This document shows positions 9,091 to 18,751 of a stretch of DNA of 64,000 nucleotides, one piece after another. The notes under the pieces are model-generated. The model worked only from the letters and a program-made list of their open reading frames with translations. It did not search any database and was not told where the DNA came from. The DNA comes from Zhengitettix transpicula. Taxonomy: Eukaryota > Arthropoda > Insecta > Orthoptera > Tetrigidae. Numbering within the stretch: position 1 is the stretch's first letter; every line of letters begins with the position of its first letter. Location: NCBI GenBank assembly GCA_037074705.1, contig JAYJMR010000013.1:309501-373500 (forward strand). The letters are read 5' to 3'. The position numbers were made by a program, and so were the translations under genes.

Positions 9091-9616
9091 ACCATTTTTT
9101 TTTACTTCTATATATATTTAAATAAATAAATATATATTTAAAAAATGGGGCAAATTTTTAAATGTCGCGTACATGTGAGCGCGTACTGTTTAAAGACAAA
9201 TATTAACTTTGTTTACAAAGACCGCGTAACAATGGAAACGTCAACGTGAAAAATTGTAACCGTTATCAATTCCACTTAATTCGCACCGAACTCTGACTGT
9301 CTATTCGTTTCTTAGACGACGTCATTTCTTTTTTGCTCAATTTGACGGAACTCGTGTGTTTACGTGAGGAATTTAATTTTTTTCTCTTACATTTACGTAT
9401 CACCCTGCAGCGAGTGCAGGTAAGTGCCGCTAGGTGGGGACGTACTGTAACAATAAAACTGTTGATACATTTCAAATTTTTTTATCTTTGAAGACAATTG
9501 TTTCCTTTCCCGCGATATTTAAGCATTCGACGGTAGACCTCACTTTCCGATCAGGATTTCAGGCGTTTCGCGGGGACCGCGTGTTTCGACGTATTGCCGT
9601 AGAAACATTTAACAAT

Positions 9617-9652
9617 GCTCCCCGTTGATTACAATGGTGTCCGGAATAAAAG
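9617..9652 (+). promoter_or_regulatory. U2 promoter elements driving the E2-split copy
   Basis: The PSEA-like and AATAAAAG blocks are intact at -59 to -24. Transcription started here would read 37 nt of U2 and then the E2 leader, so this is a plausible external promoter for the element. Confidence 0.55.
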
Positions 9653-9675
9653 ACCGTCCCGATCGAGGAATCTTT

Positions 9676-9712
9676 ATCGCTTCTCGGCCTTTTGGCTAAG
9701 ATCAAAGTGTAG
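9676..9712 (+). pseudogene. U2 snRNA 5' part (nt 1-37), split by E2
   Basis: It runs from ATCGCTTCTC to GTGTAG and stops inside the branch-site recognition sequence GTAG|TA. The rest of the gene resumes at 15409. Confidence 0.95.
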
Positions 9713-10056
9713 TTACTTGGTCTTTCCAACTGTTCTGAACATTCGTTGTATCTATATCTATCCCTTTTCATTATCCGTGACACAAGAGAACACATCTGTC
9801 TTATAGACAGTGGCGTACTTGTACGAGCTTGAGTGTCGCACTTCCGCAGCAGGAGAGAACACTTTAACCGTTTTTTCGGTTAACGGCGCTCCTAGAGCGA
9901 GCTTAACTGCTGCATTTCCTCCACCTTATTAATCCTCGCCAAACCTACCAAATTTCATACCCCTACCACCCACCGTTCTTGAATTATCCCGCCCTAAAAT
10001 CTTACCTCTCACATTCCCCTTATCCAGGCCGGGCCATATAAGCCCTGCTCCACTCC

Positions 10057-10543
10057 TCCAGTGTAAGTCGCACCAGAAGTCTAGTGTACTTACTACCCAA
10101 TAACCTTATCGTTTCTCTTCACTTGTTGTGGCATTTTGCCTCGTTTTGTTGTGACTTTGTACTTTGGCGAATCAGCCAAAAACCACAAAGCTCACGTTTT
10201 TCGTTTTTCTTTAAACTTTGTTCCTTGTTTTTTCATTTCGTCTTGTTCCTTGGCGAATTAGCCAAGGCCGACAAGTCTTTGTCACGTAAGCAACTTGAAC
10301 TCCAGTGTAAGTCACACTGAAAGTCTAGTGTGCTTATTATCCAACAGCCCTATCGTTGCTGTTGACTTGTTGCATTCTGCTTTGCTTGGTTTTATCTTGA
10401 CTTTGTACTTTGGCGAATCAGCCAAAGATCACAAAGCTCACGACTTTCGTTTTTACATCAACTTTGTCTATTGATTCTTGTTTCGTCTTGTTCCTTGGCG
10501 AATCAGCCAAGGCCGACAAGTCATTGTCGCGTAAGCAACTTGC
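10057..10543 (+). repeat. E2 leader tandem monomers with four stem-loops
   Basis: Two diverged monomers (10057-10300 and 10301-10543) both start TCCAGTGTAAGTC and end GTAAGCAACTTG. Each contains two short stem-loops built on TTGGC-N6-GCCAA, at 10163-10180, 10248-10267, 10408-10427 and 10493-10512. Tandem 5' monomers in non-LTR elements often carry promoter activity; here that is inference. Confidence 0.85.
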
Positions 10544-10717
10544 TTTACGCTTTACCCTTTTCCGGCGAGACCAAAGGCTAATAAAGGCCCTGATTGACAA
10601 TCAGGAAACGCCGTCTGTCTGTGACAGCTCTATTAGCAAGTCCTACCTCTCACGTCCCATCGTGGTCTCTGGGCAATTTCGCTAGTTCACTAGCGATAGA
10701 TAAGAGAGGAGGGCGAA

Positions 10718-10770
10718 AACCACAAGTGTCGCGTGGGTGAAACCAGCCCTTCGGGGTCGTACTTGTGGTT
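10718..10770 (+). promoter_or_regulatory. Structured stem upstream of E2 ORF1, type A sequence
   Basis: Arms AACCACAAGT and ACTTGTGGTT pair perfectly (10 bp) around a loop with a likely CCC-TTCG-GGG hairpin and a small GGT/ACC hairpin. A second hairpin GGGATTT/AAATCCC (10772-10794) follows, and the ORF1 ATG is at 10814. In E4-E6 two base pairs of the stem have changed on both sides. It may be a translational element, a packaging signal or a ribozyme. Confidence 0.75.
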
Positions 10771-10813
10771 GGGGATTTGTCAACCCCAAATCCCTTGAAC
10801 CCACGTGTCAAAC

Positions 10814-12019
10814 ATGGAAGGGACCGGCCAGTCGGCCAGCCCCATCATGAATTCGGATGCCAGGGAAGACCCTGGACCAAACATCCAACCGAAAACCTCG
10901 TTTGCGGCAATCGCTGCCAGAAATGCTCTGAACCTCACGCCTACGAGCAATGTAGGATATGATAGGCGGCGCGCTGTAAAGTGCACCCCTACCATCGGAA
11001 CGCAAATGATCACGGACGAAATTAAGAAAAGCTTCGCCAATAGCCTCAGCCGTAATATAGACGCAACAGTAGCCGATATTACGGCTATGAGACAAGTAAA
11101 TAACGAGATACATGTTGTCCTGGCCTCACCAACGTTAGTTGATAAATTAATTCGAAAGTCACCATTTTTAGTCGACGAAACAGAATTTAAAGTCACCGCT
11201 TTCGTACCCAGAAACACCAAAATATGGATATATAACCCATCCATAATGATAGATGCGGCTACCATTAAAGCCAAACTTGCAGAACATTGCGAAATATTGC
11301 ACGTTGGCGACATAACTGACAATTTCGGGTTCCAGACGGGGAAAATGTTCGGATACGTGAAAGGGGACAAGATCCCCAGCGCTATATTTATAGGGGCCGT
11401 TAAAATCAATATTACTTACCAAGGGATGGAAAGACGGTGCCGCCTATGCCAGGCGCTGGACCACGTTGCAGGAGCCTGCCCTGAGAGGCAGTGTTTTAAT
11501 TGCAAAAATAAGGGACACGTCAGTGAAGACTGCACAATGGGGTGCAAATGGTGTGGCTCGGCTGACCACCGTGGGAAAGACTGTCCAGCCAACAAAATTG
11601 GGATTGAGTCAACGATAAAATTTCCAGAAATAGCCCGCCCCGATAAAAAGCAGAAAAATAAACTACAAATCCCCGCCAATGAGAGGGACGAAGTTGACCC
11701 GATGGAGACAGACAAAACCACCACTACCGCCAAAGAAGATGAGAATGGACAAATACTAGAGGAATTGATCGCGGAATTTAAAACACCAACAGCGCCACCA
11801 GCCAAGGAGAGAAAAAACGCAAATCCTCCTGAGGAAATGGAAACACAAACAAACATAGTGAGTGACAGCTCCTCGGACGAGAAAGGAAGCGAATCTCAGC
11901 CCAAAAGGAAAAGGAGAACGAAAGCTGCGGTAAAAGCAAAAGCCCCGGCAGCACCACAGGACATAAGCAAAAAGCTGAAAAGCGCTGGCCCATCAATGCC
12001 AATAATAGAAGACCAATAA
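10814..12019 (+). CDS. E2 ORF1, Gag-like zinc-knuckle protein, 401 aa
   Basis: The ATG at 10814 was chosen because it is the first in-frame ATG, has a strong context (AAC before, G after), and an in-frame TGA lies seven codons upstream; an earlier in-frame GTG is not needed. Residues 110-205 (KIWIYNPS, then FGYVKG and AVKINITY strands) suggest an RRM-like fold, by pattern only. Knuckles: C209-X2-C212-X4-H217-X4-C222, C227/C230/H235/C240 and C244/C247/H252/C257. An acidic, Pro-rich stretch precedes a basic tract from PKRKRR (363) that could act as a nuclear localisation signal. E2-specific residues are T107, D121, A148 and L162. Expected role: RNA binding and RNP formation. Confidence 0.93.
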   Translation: MEGTGQSASPIMNSDAREDPGPNIQPKTSFAAIAARNALNLTPTSNVGYDRRRAVKCTPTIGTQMITDEIKKSFANSLSRNIDATVADITAMRQVNNEIHVVLASPTLVDKLIRKSPFLVDETEFKVTAFVPRNTKIWIYNPSIMIDAATIKAKLAEHCEILHVGDITDNFGFQTGKMFGYVKGDKIPSAIFIGAVKINITYQGMERRCRLCQALDHVAGACPERQCFNCKNKGHVSEDCTMGCKWCGSADHRGKDCPANKIGIESTIKFPEIARPDKKQKNKLQIPANERDEVDPMETDKTTTTAKEDENGQILEELIAEFKTPTAPPAKERKNANPPEEMETQTNIVSDSSSDEKGSESQPKRKRRTKAAVKAKAPAAPQDISKKLKSAGPSMPIIEDQ

Positions 12020-15000
12020 TGGCAGAACACAACATAGAAGAAATCACGAAGACTTTCTACGAAAGTACAAACTCAATCGCCCGAATAGATGACATCCTAC
12101 TTATCAGATTTCCGCCCCTAAACCACGCTGAATGCACGGAGGACGGCTGCCAGCGTGCATTCAAGGCCGCCAATTGGGCCACGACTAAACAGTCACTAAA
12201 AAGGCACTTAAACAGAGAGCATAACGTTATGACCACACAAGACGTTAACATATGCAAGACGTGTGGGAAACAACTTGGACTTAGGCCCACAGCACATGCG
12301 TGTCCAGGCGCAGTACAGGACACGAGCACCACACAAGGAAATCCAACACCACATGAGACAGCAGGATTCCTATGTGATAGATGCCCGGAGTCATTTACCA
12401 CAAGGAGAGGCCTGCAAAACCATATTGCCGCCCACGTCATGCGATCCCTCAAGGAAAGCCGCCAGTCCCACAACCCACTGCCGACCCACCAGCCACCCCC
12501 GGTCCATCACAAGGCCTCCCTTCAAGCGGAGGAACCTAACCCTGAGCCAGCCCCGCCTGACAGTGGAGACGATGATGACGAAGAAGAAGAATTAAGCCAA
12601 GTCCAATCACACCGAAGAATACTTAGAACTCTACTATCAGAGGACGCAAGCCAAGAAAGATGGTCACTATTCTCGGACGTCCTGGAATCAGTGACCAAAA
12701 AAGTACAAGAGGCTGTAAACCTACCGCAGCCCACAAACACGCCAAGGAAAGTGAGACAAGCAGACATAACCGACTGCGAGTTCATCCAAAAATTATACAG
12801 GCGAAACAGACGCCGAGCAGTCAGACTCATCCTGGAAGGCGAAGGCCAGAAATGCCCCCTAGAGGCCGAAACAGTTAAGAGGCATTTTAGCGAAACATGG
12901 AGCCGGACGTCATGTGACAGCGAGATATTCGCCGACGAACACCCACAGCCGCGAAGCCCGGTAATGACAGGAGGATTTTCAGCCAAAGAAGTGGAAAATA
13001 AACTGAAACGATGCGAAAACACCGCCCCAGGAGATGACAGGCTGTCATACAGCCATTGGCGATCGGTCGACCCAGAGGGCAAACTCCTGGCAATAATATT
13101 TAACATCTGCGCGAAATACAGGAAAATCCCGCAAGCCTGGAAATTGGCCAGGACTGTATTAATTCACAAAAACGGAAATCCTAACGAAGTCACTAACTAC
13201 AGGCCTATCTCGCTGCTAAGGACTGTATATAAATTATACGCGGGCCTATTAACCAACAGAATCAAAGCCTGGGTCACGAAGCACGCGGTCCTCTCACATT
13301 CGCAGAAAGGGTTCCTCCCGTACGACGGCGTGTTTGAACACCACTATGCCCTAACCAACTACCTGGAAACAGCAAAGAGAACACATTCAGACATCTGCAT
13401 TGCATGGTTAGACATATGCAATGCATTCGGCACCATCCCCCATGAGGCGATCACTGCTGCTCTTCGGCACGGGCACGCGGGAGAAGAAATCACGGCGATA
13501 ATTAACGACATCTATACAGACAGCACTACCACCATAGTCCTCGAAGACGGCGAAACGGAACCCATACCTGTCCAATCAGGGGTGAGGCAGGGGTGCCCTC
13601 TAAGTGGGATGCTCTTTAACCTAGCGGTAAACCCGCTCCTACAAAAGGCCGAACAAGATCAAAATGCGGCGGCACACGCCGTTCTAGCGTTTGCAGACGA
13701 CATCTGCCTAATTGCCAAGGACCCCTGCACACTCCAAAACCGGATAAACTCAATAACAATAGCGGCAAAAACAATAAACCTAAAGTTTAACGCCCACAAA
13801 TGCAGAGCAATGCACTTCAGCGGAGCTAGCCCAGTAGGCTGTCGGGCGACGAATATCACACTGGAAGGAGAAAACATAAGCACAGTCAACTCCCATGAAC
13901 CAGTTACCTTCCTTGGAAAACCCTTTGGGCACAACATTATATCCGACTGGTCGACACTGCGGAATTACATAGAAACGGCAGAGGCGATTCTAACATCCAG
14001 CCTCGCCCCATGGCAACGTCTCGACGCCATAAAATCGTTCTTTTTCCCCATAACCCAATTCGCCCTGAGGACTGGCGCATTAACAAAGGGCGATTGGAAA
14101 AAACTAGATAACCACATACGCCCTCTGATAAAACGCACGTTAAACGTTCCGTCCCGCGCCTCAAATCATTACATCTACGGGTCTAGGCAATCCGGCTGCC
14201 TAGGAATTCCAGAGTCCGGAATTGATTGTGACATAATGGCGGTCGACGGGGCCTACAAGCTCTTAACATCCCCCGACCCCGTCATTAGGTCACTGGCAAT
14301 CGAAGACCTCAAGAACACAATAAAAGACAGAACGGGGCAAGATGCAAGCGACCGGACAACAGACTCGTACTTGAACGGAGCACAAGACGGAATATTCAGG
14401 GATACAACGAACAAAAGAAAAAACACATGGACCCGGGCGAGAACGGCAACTAGGTTCCTCAAATGTGAATGGGCAACCGGACCTGACATTCGGATCACGA
14501 TAGAAAACATCGTCCTCTACAGCAGACACAGGAACCTAGTTTGCCGGACCCTCCGGAATGCACACCAAGCGCGACATATAAGAACTCTACATGAGGCCCC
14601 ACACCAGGGGAAAGTGTGCGAAACCATCGCTCTTAGCCGCACGAGCAGCCACTTTCTCCTAACAGGCAGATACACCAGGTTCGCCGACTGGCGCTTTATT
14701 CACCGGGCGAGGCTAGGACTTGTCCCACTAAACGGATACCGGTTTAACGAAGGCCCAAAGACATGCCGGCGCTGTAATATTAGGGATGAAACACTACCGC
14801 ACGTAACGAACCACTGCCCGGCGCATAACAGAGCTATCCTCCTGCGACACAACGCCATAGTGGAAAGGATCAAAGCAGCGGCAACCGGTAAAATCCGGTT
14901 AATCGCTGAAAATAGACCGGTGGCTGAAGGCAGCCTATTACGACCTGACCTCCTTCTAGTTAAACAGCGAACGGCGTTCATCGTAGACGTCACGATTGTG

Positions 15001-15279
15001 TTTGAAAACCACCCAAGCGCTTTCGATGACGCAAGGGCACGGAAGGAGGAAAGGTACAAGGACCTCAAACAAAGCCTCGGCAGAACATATGACAAGGTGG
15101 AAATAATCCCCTTTATTGTTGGTGCACTAGGGTCATGGGACCCGAAAAATGATACGTTCCTGCGAGAGTTATGCTCCAGGAAATACGGAAAACTATTGTC
15201 TATTTTATGTGTGTCAGACTGCATACGTTGGTCAAGAGACATATACGCCGAACACCTGTCGGGCGTTCGGCAATACTGA
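12019..15279 (+). CDS. E2 ORF2, reverse transcriptase with restriction-like endonuclease
   Basis: Intact 1086 codons with all finger, RT and endonuclease residues found in E1 ORF2 conserved. It belongs to the E2/E7 sequence type, marked by PHETA at 111, E124 in the third finger, SQE at 211-213 and L376 (S in other copies). Private residues include G116 and R214. Its ATG overlaps the ORF1 stop in TAATG, as in every other copy. Confidence 0.95.
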   Translation: MAEHNIEEITKTFYESTNSIARIDDILLIRFPPLNHAECTEDGCQRAFKAANWATTKQSLKRHLNREHNVMTTQDVNICKTCGKQLGLRPTAHACPGAVQDTSTTQGNPTPHETAGFLCDRCPESFTTRRGLQNHIAAHVMRSLKESRQSHNPLPTHQPPPVHHKASLQAEEPNPEPAPPDSGDDDDEEEELSQVQSHRRILRTLLSEDASQERWSLFSDVLESVTKKVQEAVNLPQPTNTPRKVRQADITDCEFIQKLYRRNRRRAVRLILEGEGQKCPLEAETVKRHFSETWSRTSCDSEIFADEHPQPRSPVMTGGFSAKEVENKLKRCENTAPGDDRLSYSHWRSVDPEGKLLAIIFNICAKYRKIPQAWKLARTVLIHKNGNPNEVTNYRPISLLRTVYKLYAGLLTNRIKAWVTKHAVLSHSQKGFLPYDGVFEHHYALTNYLETAKRTHSDICIAWLDICNAFGTIPHEAITAALRHGHAGEEITAIINDIYTDSTTTIVLEDGETEPIPVQSGVRQGCPLSGMLFNLAVNPLLQKAEQDQNAAAHAVLAFADDICLIAKDPCTLQNRINSITIAAKTINLKFNAHKCRAMHFSGASPVGCRATNITLEGENISTVNSHEPVTFLGKPFGHNIISDWSTLRNYIETAEAILTSSLAPWQRLDAIKSFFFPITQFALRTGALTKGDWKKLDNHIRPLIKRTLNVPSRASNHYIYGSRQSGCLGIPESGIDCDIMAVDGAYKLLTSPDPVIRSLAIEDLKNTIKDRTGQDASDRTTDSYLNGAQDGIFRDTTNKRKNTWTRARTATRFLKCEWATGPDIRITIENIVLYSRHRNLVCRTLRNAHQARHIRTLHEAPHQGKVCETIALSRTSSHFLLTGRYTRFADWRFIHRARLGLVPLNGYRFNEGPKTCRRCNIRDETLPHVTNHCPAHNRAILLRHNAIVERIKAAATGKIRLIAENRPVAEGSLLRPDLLLVKQRTAFIVDVTIVFENHPSAFDDARARKEERYKDLKQSLGRTYDKVEIIPFIVGALGSWDPKNDTFLRELCSRKYGKLLSILCVSDCIRWSRDIYAEHLSGVRQY

Positions 15280-15408
15280 CAGAGGCATCATGGCCCTTAA
15301 AATTTCACAATTACGATTTTAACGGTATTATTACTTTGTAGTAGAAGCTGAAGAACATACCGATTGATAGTTTTAAGCCTGTTCATTAACATATTTTATA
15401 ACCTGTTG

Positions 15409-15560
15409 TATCTGTTCTTATCAGCTTAATATCTGATACGTGGTGCATCGCACCACCAGAATATTAAACTCATTTTTGGAAAATGACGGAGTGTTAGGAG
15501 CTTGCTCCACATCTGTCACGGGTTGGCCCGGCTTTGCAGTATCGCCGGGATCGGCCCACC
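15409..15560 (+). pseudogene. U2 snRNA 3' part (nt 38-189), split by E2
   Basis: 152 nt from TATCTG to CACC with Sm site ATTTTTG. Read together with 9676-9712 it gives the standard 189-nt U2 with no bases lost. Confidence 0.94.
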
Positions 15561-16162
15561 TTATTGAAATTCAAACAAAGAAAGAAGTTTAACATTCTGG
15601 CGTATCAAATATTGAGTTGGAAGGCAGGTAAATTTTGAAATAACCGCGATTTCGCATCCAGTACAGGATTCACCTCTCTCGGCAATCATCTTCTCGCAGG
15701 CAGGACCGGGCACCAGCGAGTACAAGTAATTTTCCGGGAGAAGCCGTTGTCCGTGGCCACCAGCTGGACCACGCTCCCTATATATCTTTTGTATTTCGCG
15801 AACGTCGTCGTCGCCGCCGCACGCACGCACGCAAGTACGATAGGATAACGCGCCTTTTACGAATATGTATCTGATACATATGTATTCAAAACATCGTACT
15901 TTTTCCGCTCATTTCTTTCGGCTCAAAGGAAGTGTAATTAATATTCGTTGTTGACGGAAACTGCGTAGCTATATTGAAAACAGGGGTTCGTTGCCGTTAA
16001 AGCCTCTTTTAATTCTGTCACTTTCCCATAAATCTATCTCGGTTTTATTATAATTTAGACGTAAAATACCGACGTCTGGATTTCGATATACATTTATAAA
16101 CAATGTATGCAATATACGTTTATTCCACCTAGCAGAGCGCCTCTTGGGCGGCCATCGCAAAA

Positions 16163-16775
16163 CACGACTGCCCGTTGTAATCTACGAACGTCTTCCTCGC
16201 CGCCGCACGCACGCAGCATAGCTGTTGCAAGCGAACATTAGTAAAAACTTACAAATTAATATTCCGCGGATCGAATTATTTTATAATTTTAATTTCTTCT
16301 CTACTAAAGTTTCTTTATATGTATATATATATACACTCTTCTGTGAGTTAAAAAAAAAAAAAAAAAAAAAAAAAACACGACTGCCCGTTGTAATCTACGA
16401 ACGTCTTCCTCGCCGCCGCACGCACGCAGCATAGCTGTTGCAAGCGAACATTAGTAAAAACTTACAAATTAATATTCCGCGGATCGAATTATTTTATAAT
16501 TTTAATTTCTTCTCTACTAAAGTTTCTTTATATGTATATATATATATACACTCTTCTGTGAGTTAAAAAAAAAAAAAAAAAAAAAAAAAAACACGACTGC
16601 CCGTTGTAATCTACGAACGTCTTCCTCGCCGCCGCACGCACGCAGCATAGCTGTTGCAAGCGAACATTAGTAAAAACTTACAAATTAATATTCCGCGGAT
16701 CGAATTATTTTATAATTTTAATTTCTTCTCTACTAAAGTTTCTTTATATGTATATATATATACACTCTTCTGTGA

Positions 16776-16810
<35 letters not shown>

Positions 16811-16993
16811 ACGACTGCCCGTTGTAATCTACGAACGTCTTCCTCGCCGCCGCACGCACGCAGCATAGCTGTTGCAAGCGAACATTAGTAAAAACTTACA
16901 AATTAATATTCCGCGGATCGAATTATTTTATAATTTTAATTTCTTCTCTACTAAAGTTTCTTTACATGTATATATATATACACTCTTCTGTGA

Positions 16994-17025
<32 letters not shown>
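16163..17025 (+). repeat. Spacer subrepeat array S4, 4 monomers
   Basis: Monomers at 16163-16375, 16376-16591, 16592-16809 and 16810-17025. The second has one extra TA in its TA tract. Only the last has the TTTACATG marker, so expansion happened among the upstream copies. Confidence 0.92.
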
Positions 17026-17028
<3 letters not shown>

Positions 17029-17554
17029 ACCATTTTTTTTTACTTCTATATATATTTAAATAAATAAATATATATTTAAAAAATGGGGCAAATTTTTAAA
17101 TGTCGCGTACATGTGAGCGCGTACTGTTTAAAGACAAATATTAACTTTGTTTACAAAGACCGCGTAACAATGGAAACGTCAACGTGAAAAATTGTAACCG
17201 TTATCAATTCCACTTAATTCGCACCGAACTCTGACTGTCTATTCGTTTCTTAGACGACGTCATTTCTTTTTTGCTCAATTTGACGGAACTCGTGTGTTTA
17301 CGTGAGGAATTTAATTTTTTTCTCTTACATTTACGTATCACCCTGCAGCGAGTGCAGGTAAGTGCCGCTAGGTGGGGACGTACTGTAACAATAAAACTGT
17401 TGATACATTTCAAATTTTTTTATCTTTGAAGACAATTGTTTCCTTTCCCGCGATATTTAAGCATTCGACGGTAGACCTCACTTTCCGATCAGGATTTCAG
17501 GCGTTTCGCGGGGACCGCGTGTTTCGACGTATTGCCGTAGAAACATTTAACAAT

Positions 17555-17590
17555 GCTCCCCGTTGATTACAATGGTGTCCGGAATAAAAG
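17555..17590 (+). promoter_or_regulatory. U2 promoter elements driving the E3-split copy
   Basis: PSEA-like and AATAAAAG blocks intact at -59 to -24 from 17614. Confidence 0.55.
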
Positions 17591-17613
17591 ACCGTCCCGA
17601 TCGAGGAATCTTT

Positions 17614-17650
17614 ATCGCTTCTCGGCCTTTTGGCTAAGATCAAAGTGTAG
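17614..17650 (+). pseudogene. U2 snRNA 5' part (nt 1-37), split by E3
   Basis: Identical to the other 5' fragments; it ends GTGTAG at the insertion point and resumes at 23347. Confidence 0.95.
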
Positions 17651-17994
17651 TTACTTGGTCTTTCCAACTGTTCTGAACATTCGTTGCATCTATATCTATC
17701 CCTTTTCATTATCCGTGACACAAGAGAACACATCTGTCTTATAGACAGTGGCGTACTTGTACGAGCTTGAGTGTCGCACTTCCGCAGCAGGAGAGAACAC
17801 TTTAACCGTTTTTTCGGTTAACGGCGCTCCTAGAGCGAGCTTAACTGCTGCATTTCCTCCACCTTATTAATCCTCGCCAAACCTACCAAATTTCATTCCC
17901 CTACCACCCACCGTTCTTGAATTATCCCGCCCTAAAATCTTACCTCTCACATTCCCCTTATCCAGGCCGGGCCATATAAGCCCTACCCCACTCC

Positions 17995-18481
17995 TCCAGT
18001 GTAAGTCGCACTAGAAGTCTAGTGTACTTACTACCCAATAACCTTATCGTTTCTCTTCACTTGTTGTGGCATTTTGCCTCGTTTTGTTGTGACTTTGTAC
18101 TTTGGCGAATCAGCCAAAAACCACAAAGCTCACGTTTTTCGTTTTTCTTTAAACTTTGTTCCTTGTTTTTTCATTTCGTCTTGTTCCTTGGCGAATTAGC
18201 CAAGGCCGACAAGTCTTTGTCACGTAAGCAACTTGAACTCCAGTGTAAGTCACACTGAAAGTCCAGTGTGCTTATTACCCAACAGCCCTATCGTTGCTGT
18301 TGACTTGTTGCATTCTGCTTTGCTTTGTTTTATCTTGACTCTGTACTTTGGCGAATCAGCCAAAGATCACAAAGCTCACGACTTTCGTTTCTACATCAAC
18401 TTTGTCTATTGATTCTTGTTTCGTCTTGTTCCTTGGCTAATCAGCCAAGGCCGACAAGTCATTGTCGCGTAAGCAACTTGC
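17995..18481 (+). repeat. E3 leader tandem monomers
   Basis: Monomers at 17995-18238 and 18239-18481. The last stem-loop reads CCTTGGCTAATCAGCCAAGG, an 8-bp stem with a 4-nt loop, longer than in E2. Confidence 0.85.
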
Positions 18482-18655
18482 TTTACGCTTTACCCTTTTC
18501 CGGCGAGACCAAAGGCTAATAAAGGCCCTGATTGACAATCAGGAAACGCCGTCTGTCTGTGACAGCTCTATTAGCAAGTCCTACCTCTCACGTCCCATCG
18601 TGGTCTCTGGGCAATTTCGCTAGTTCACTAGCGATAGATAAGAGAGGAGGGCGAA

Positions 18656-18708
18656 AACCACAAGTGTCGCGTGGGTGAAACCAGCCCTTCGGGGTCGTAC
18701 TTGTGGTT
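18656..18708 (+). promoter_or_regulatory. Structured stem upstream of E3 ORF1, type A sequence
   Basis: Arms AACCACAAGT/ACTTGTGGTT, 44 bp before the ATG; identical to E2 in stem and loop. Confidence 0.75.
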
Positions 18709-18751
18709 GGGGATTTGTCAACCCCAAATCCCTTGAACCCACGTGTCAAAC

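Larger units (their letters stand above)
8053..9675 (+). other. U2 intergenic spacer S3, no gene
   Basis: 1623 bp, colinear with S1 and S2; the extra length comes mainly from a longer terminal A-run. AT palindrome at 9092-9148. It leads into the U2 copy split by E2. Confidence 0.85.
9713..15408 (+). mobile_element. E2: full-length U2-targeted RLE non-LTR retrotransposon, type A
   Basis: A complete 5696-bp element between U2 nt 37 and nt 38. The empty site reads GTGTAG|TATCTG; the junctions read GTGTAG|TTACTTGG and CCTGTTG|TATCTG, so there is no target duplication beyond one ambiguous G. Order: leader 9713-10813, ORF1, ORF2, 129-bp 3' UTR. The leader starts with short hairpins (CTGTCT/AGACAG near 9797 and TTAACCG/CGGTTAA near 9865) and a TATA-like CATATAAG (10035-10042) just before the tandem monomers. 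The 3' UTR type (CATGGCCC...) is shared only with E7. Confidence 0.93.
15561..17613 (+). other. U2 intergenic spacer S4, no gene
   Basis: 2053 bp, longer than S1-S3 because it has four subrepeats. A private G replaces A in the 3' flank at 15600 (CTGGCGTATC). AT palindrome at 17030-17086; candidate 3' box at 15577-15585. Confidence 0.85.

Noticed and set aside
10084..10320. Short plus-strand ORFs in the element leader
   Set aside because: They begin at GTG, run through the tandem monomers and stem-loops, and are altered by 11-13 bp deletions in type B copies; no support as a third gene.
12522..13106. 194-codon and other minus-strand ORFs inside ORF1 and ORF2
   Set aside because: They are antisense shadows of strongly supported sense genes, with low-complexity Ser runs opposite the acidic linker.
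12019..15279. RNase H or APE-type endonuclease domain in ORF2
   Set aside because: No RNase H or APE motifs are visible; the C-terminal PD-D-K pattern with the preceding CCHC fits the restriction-like endonuclease.
15280..15408. Target-site duplication flanking the elements
   Set aside because: Comparison with the empty site leaves at most one ambiguous G; no duplicated U2 bases are present.
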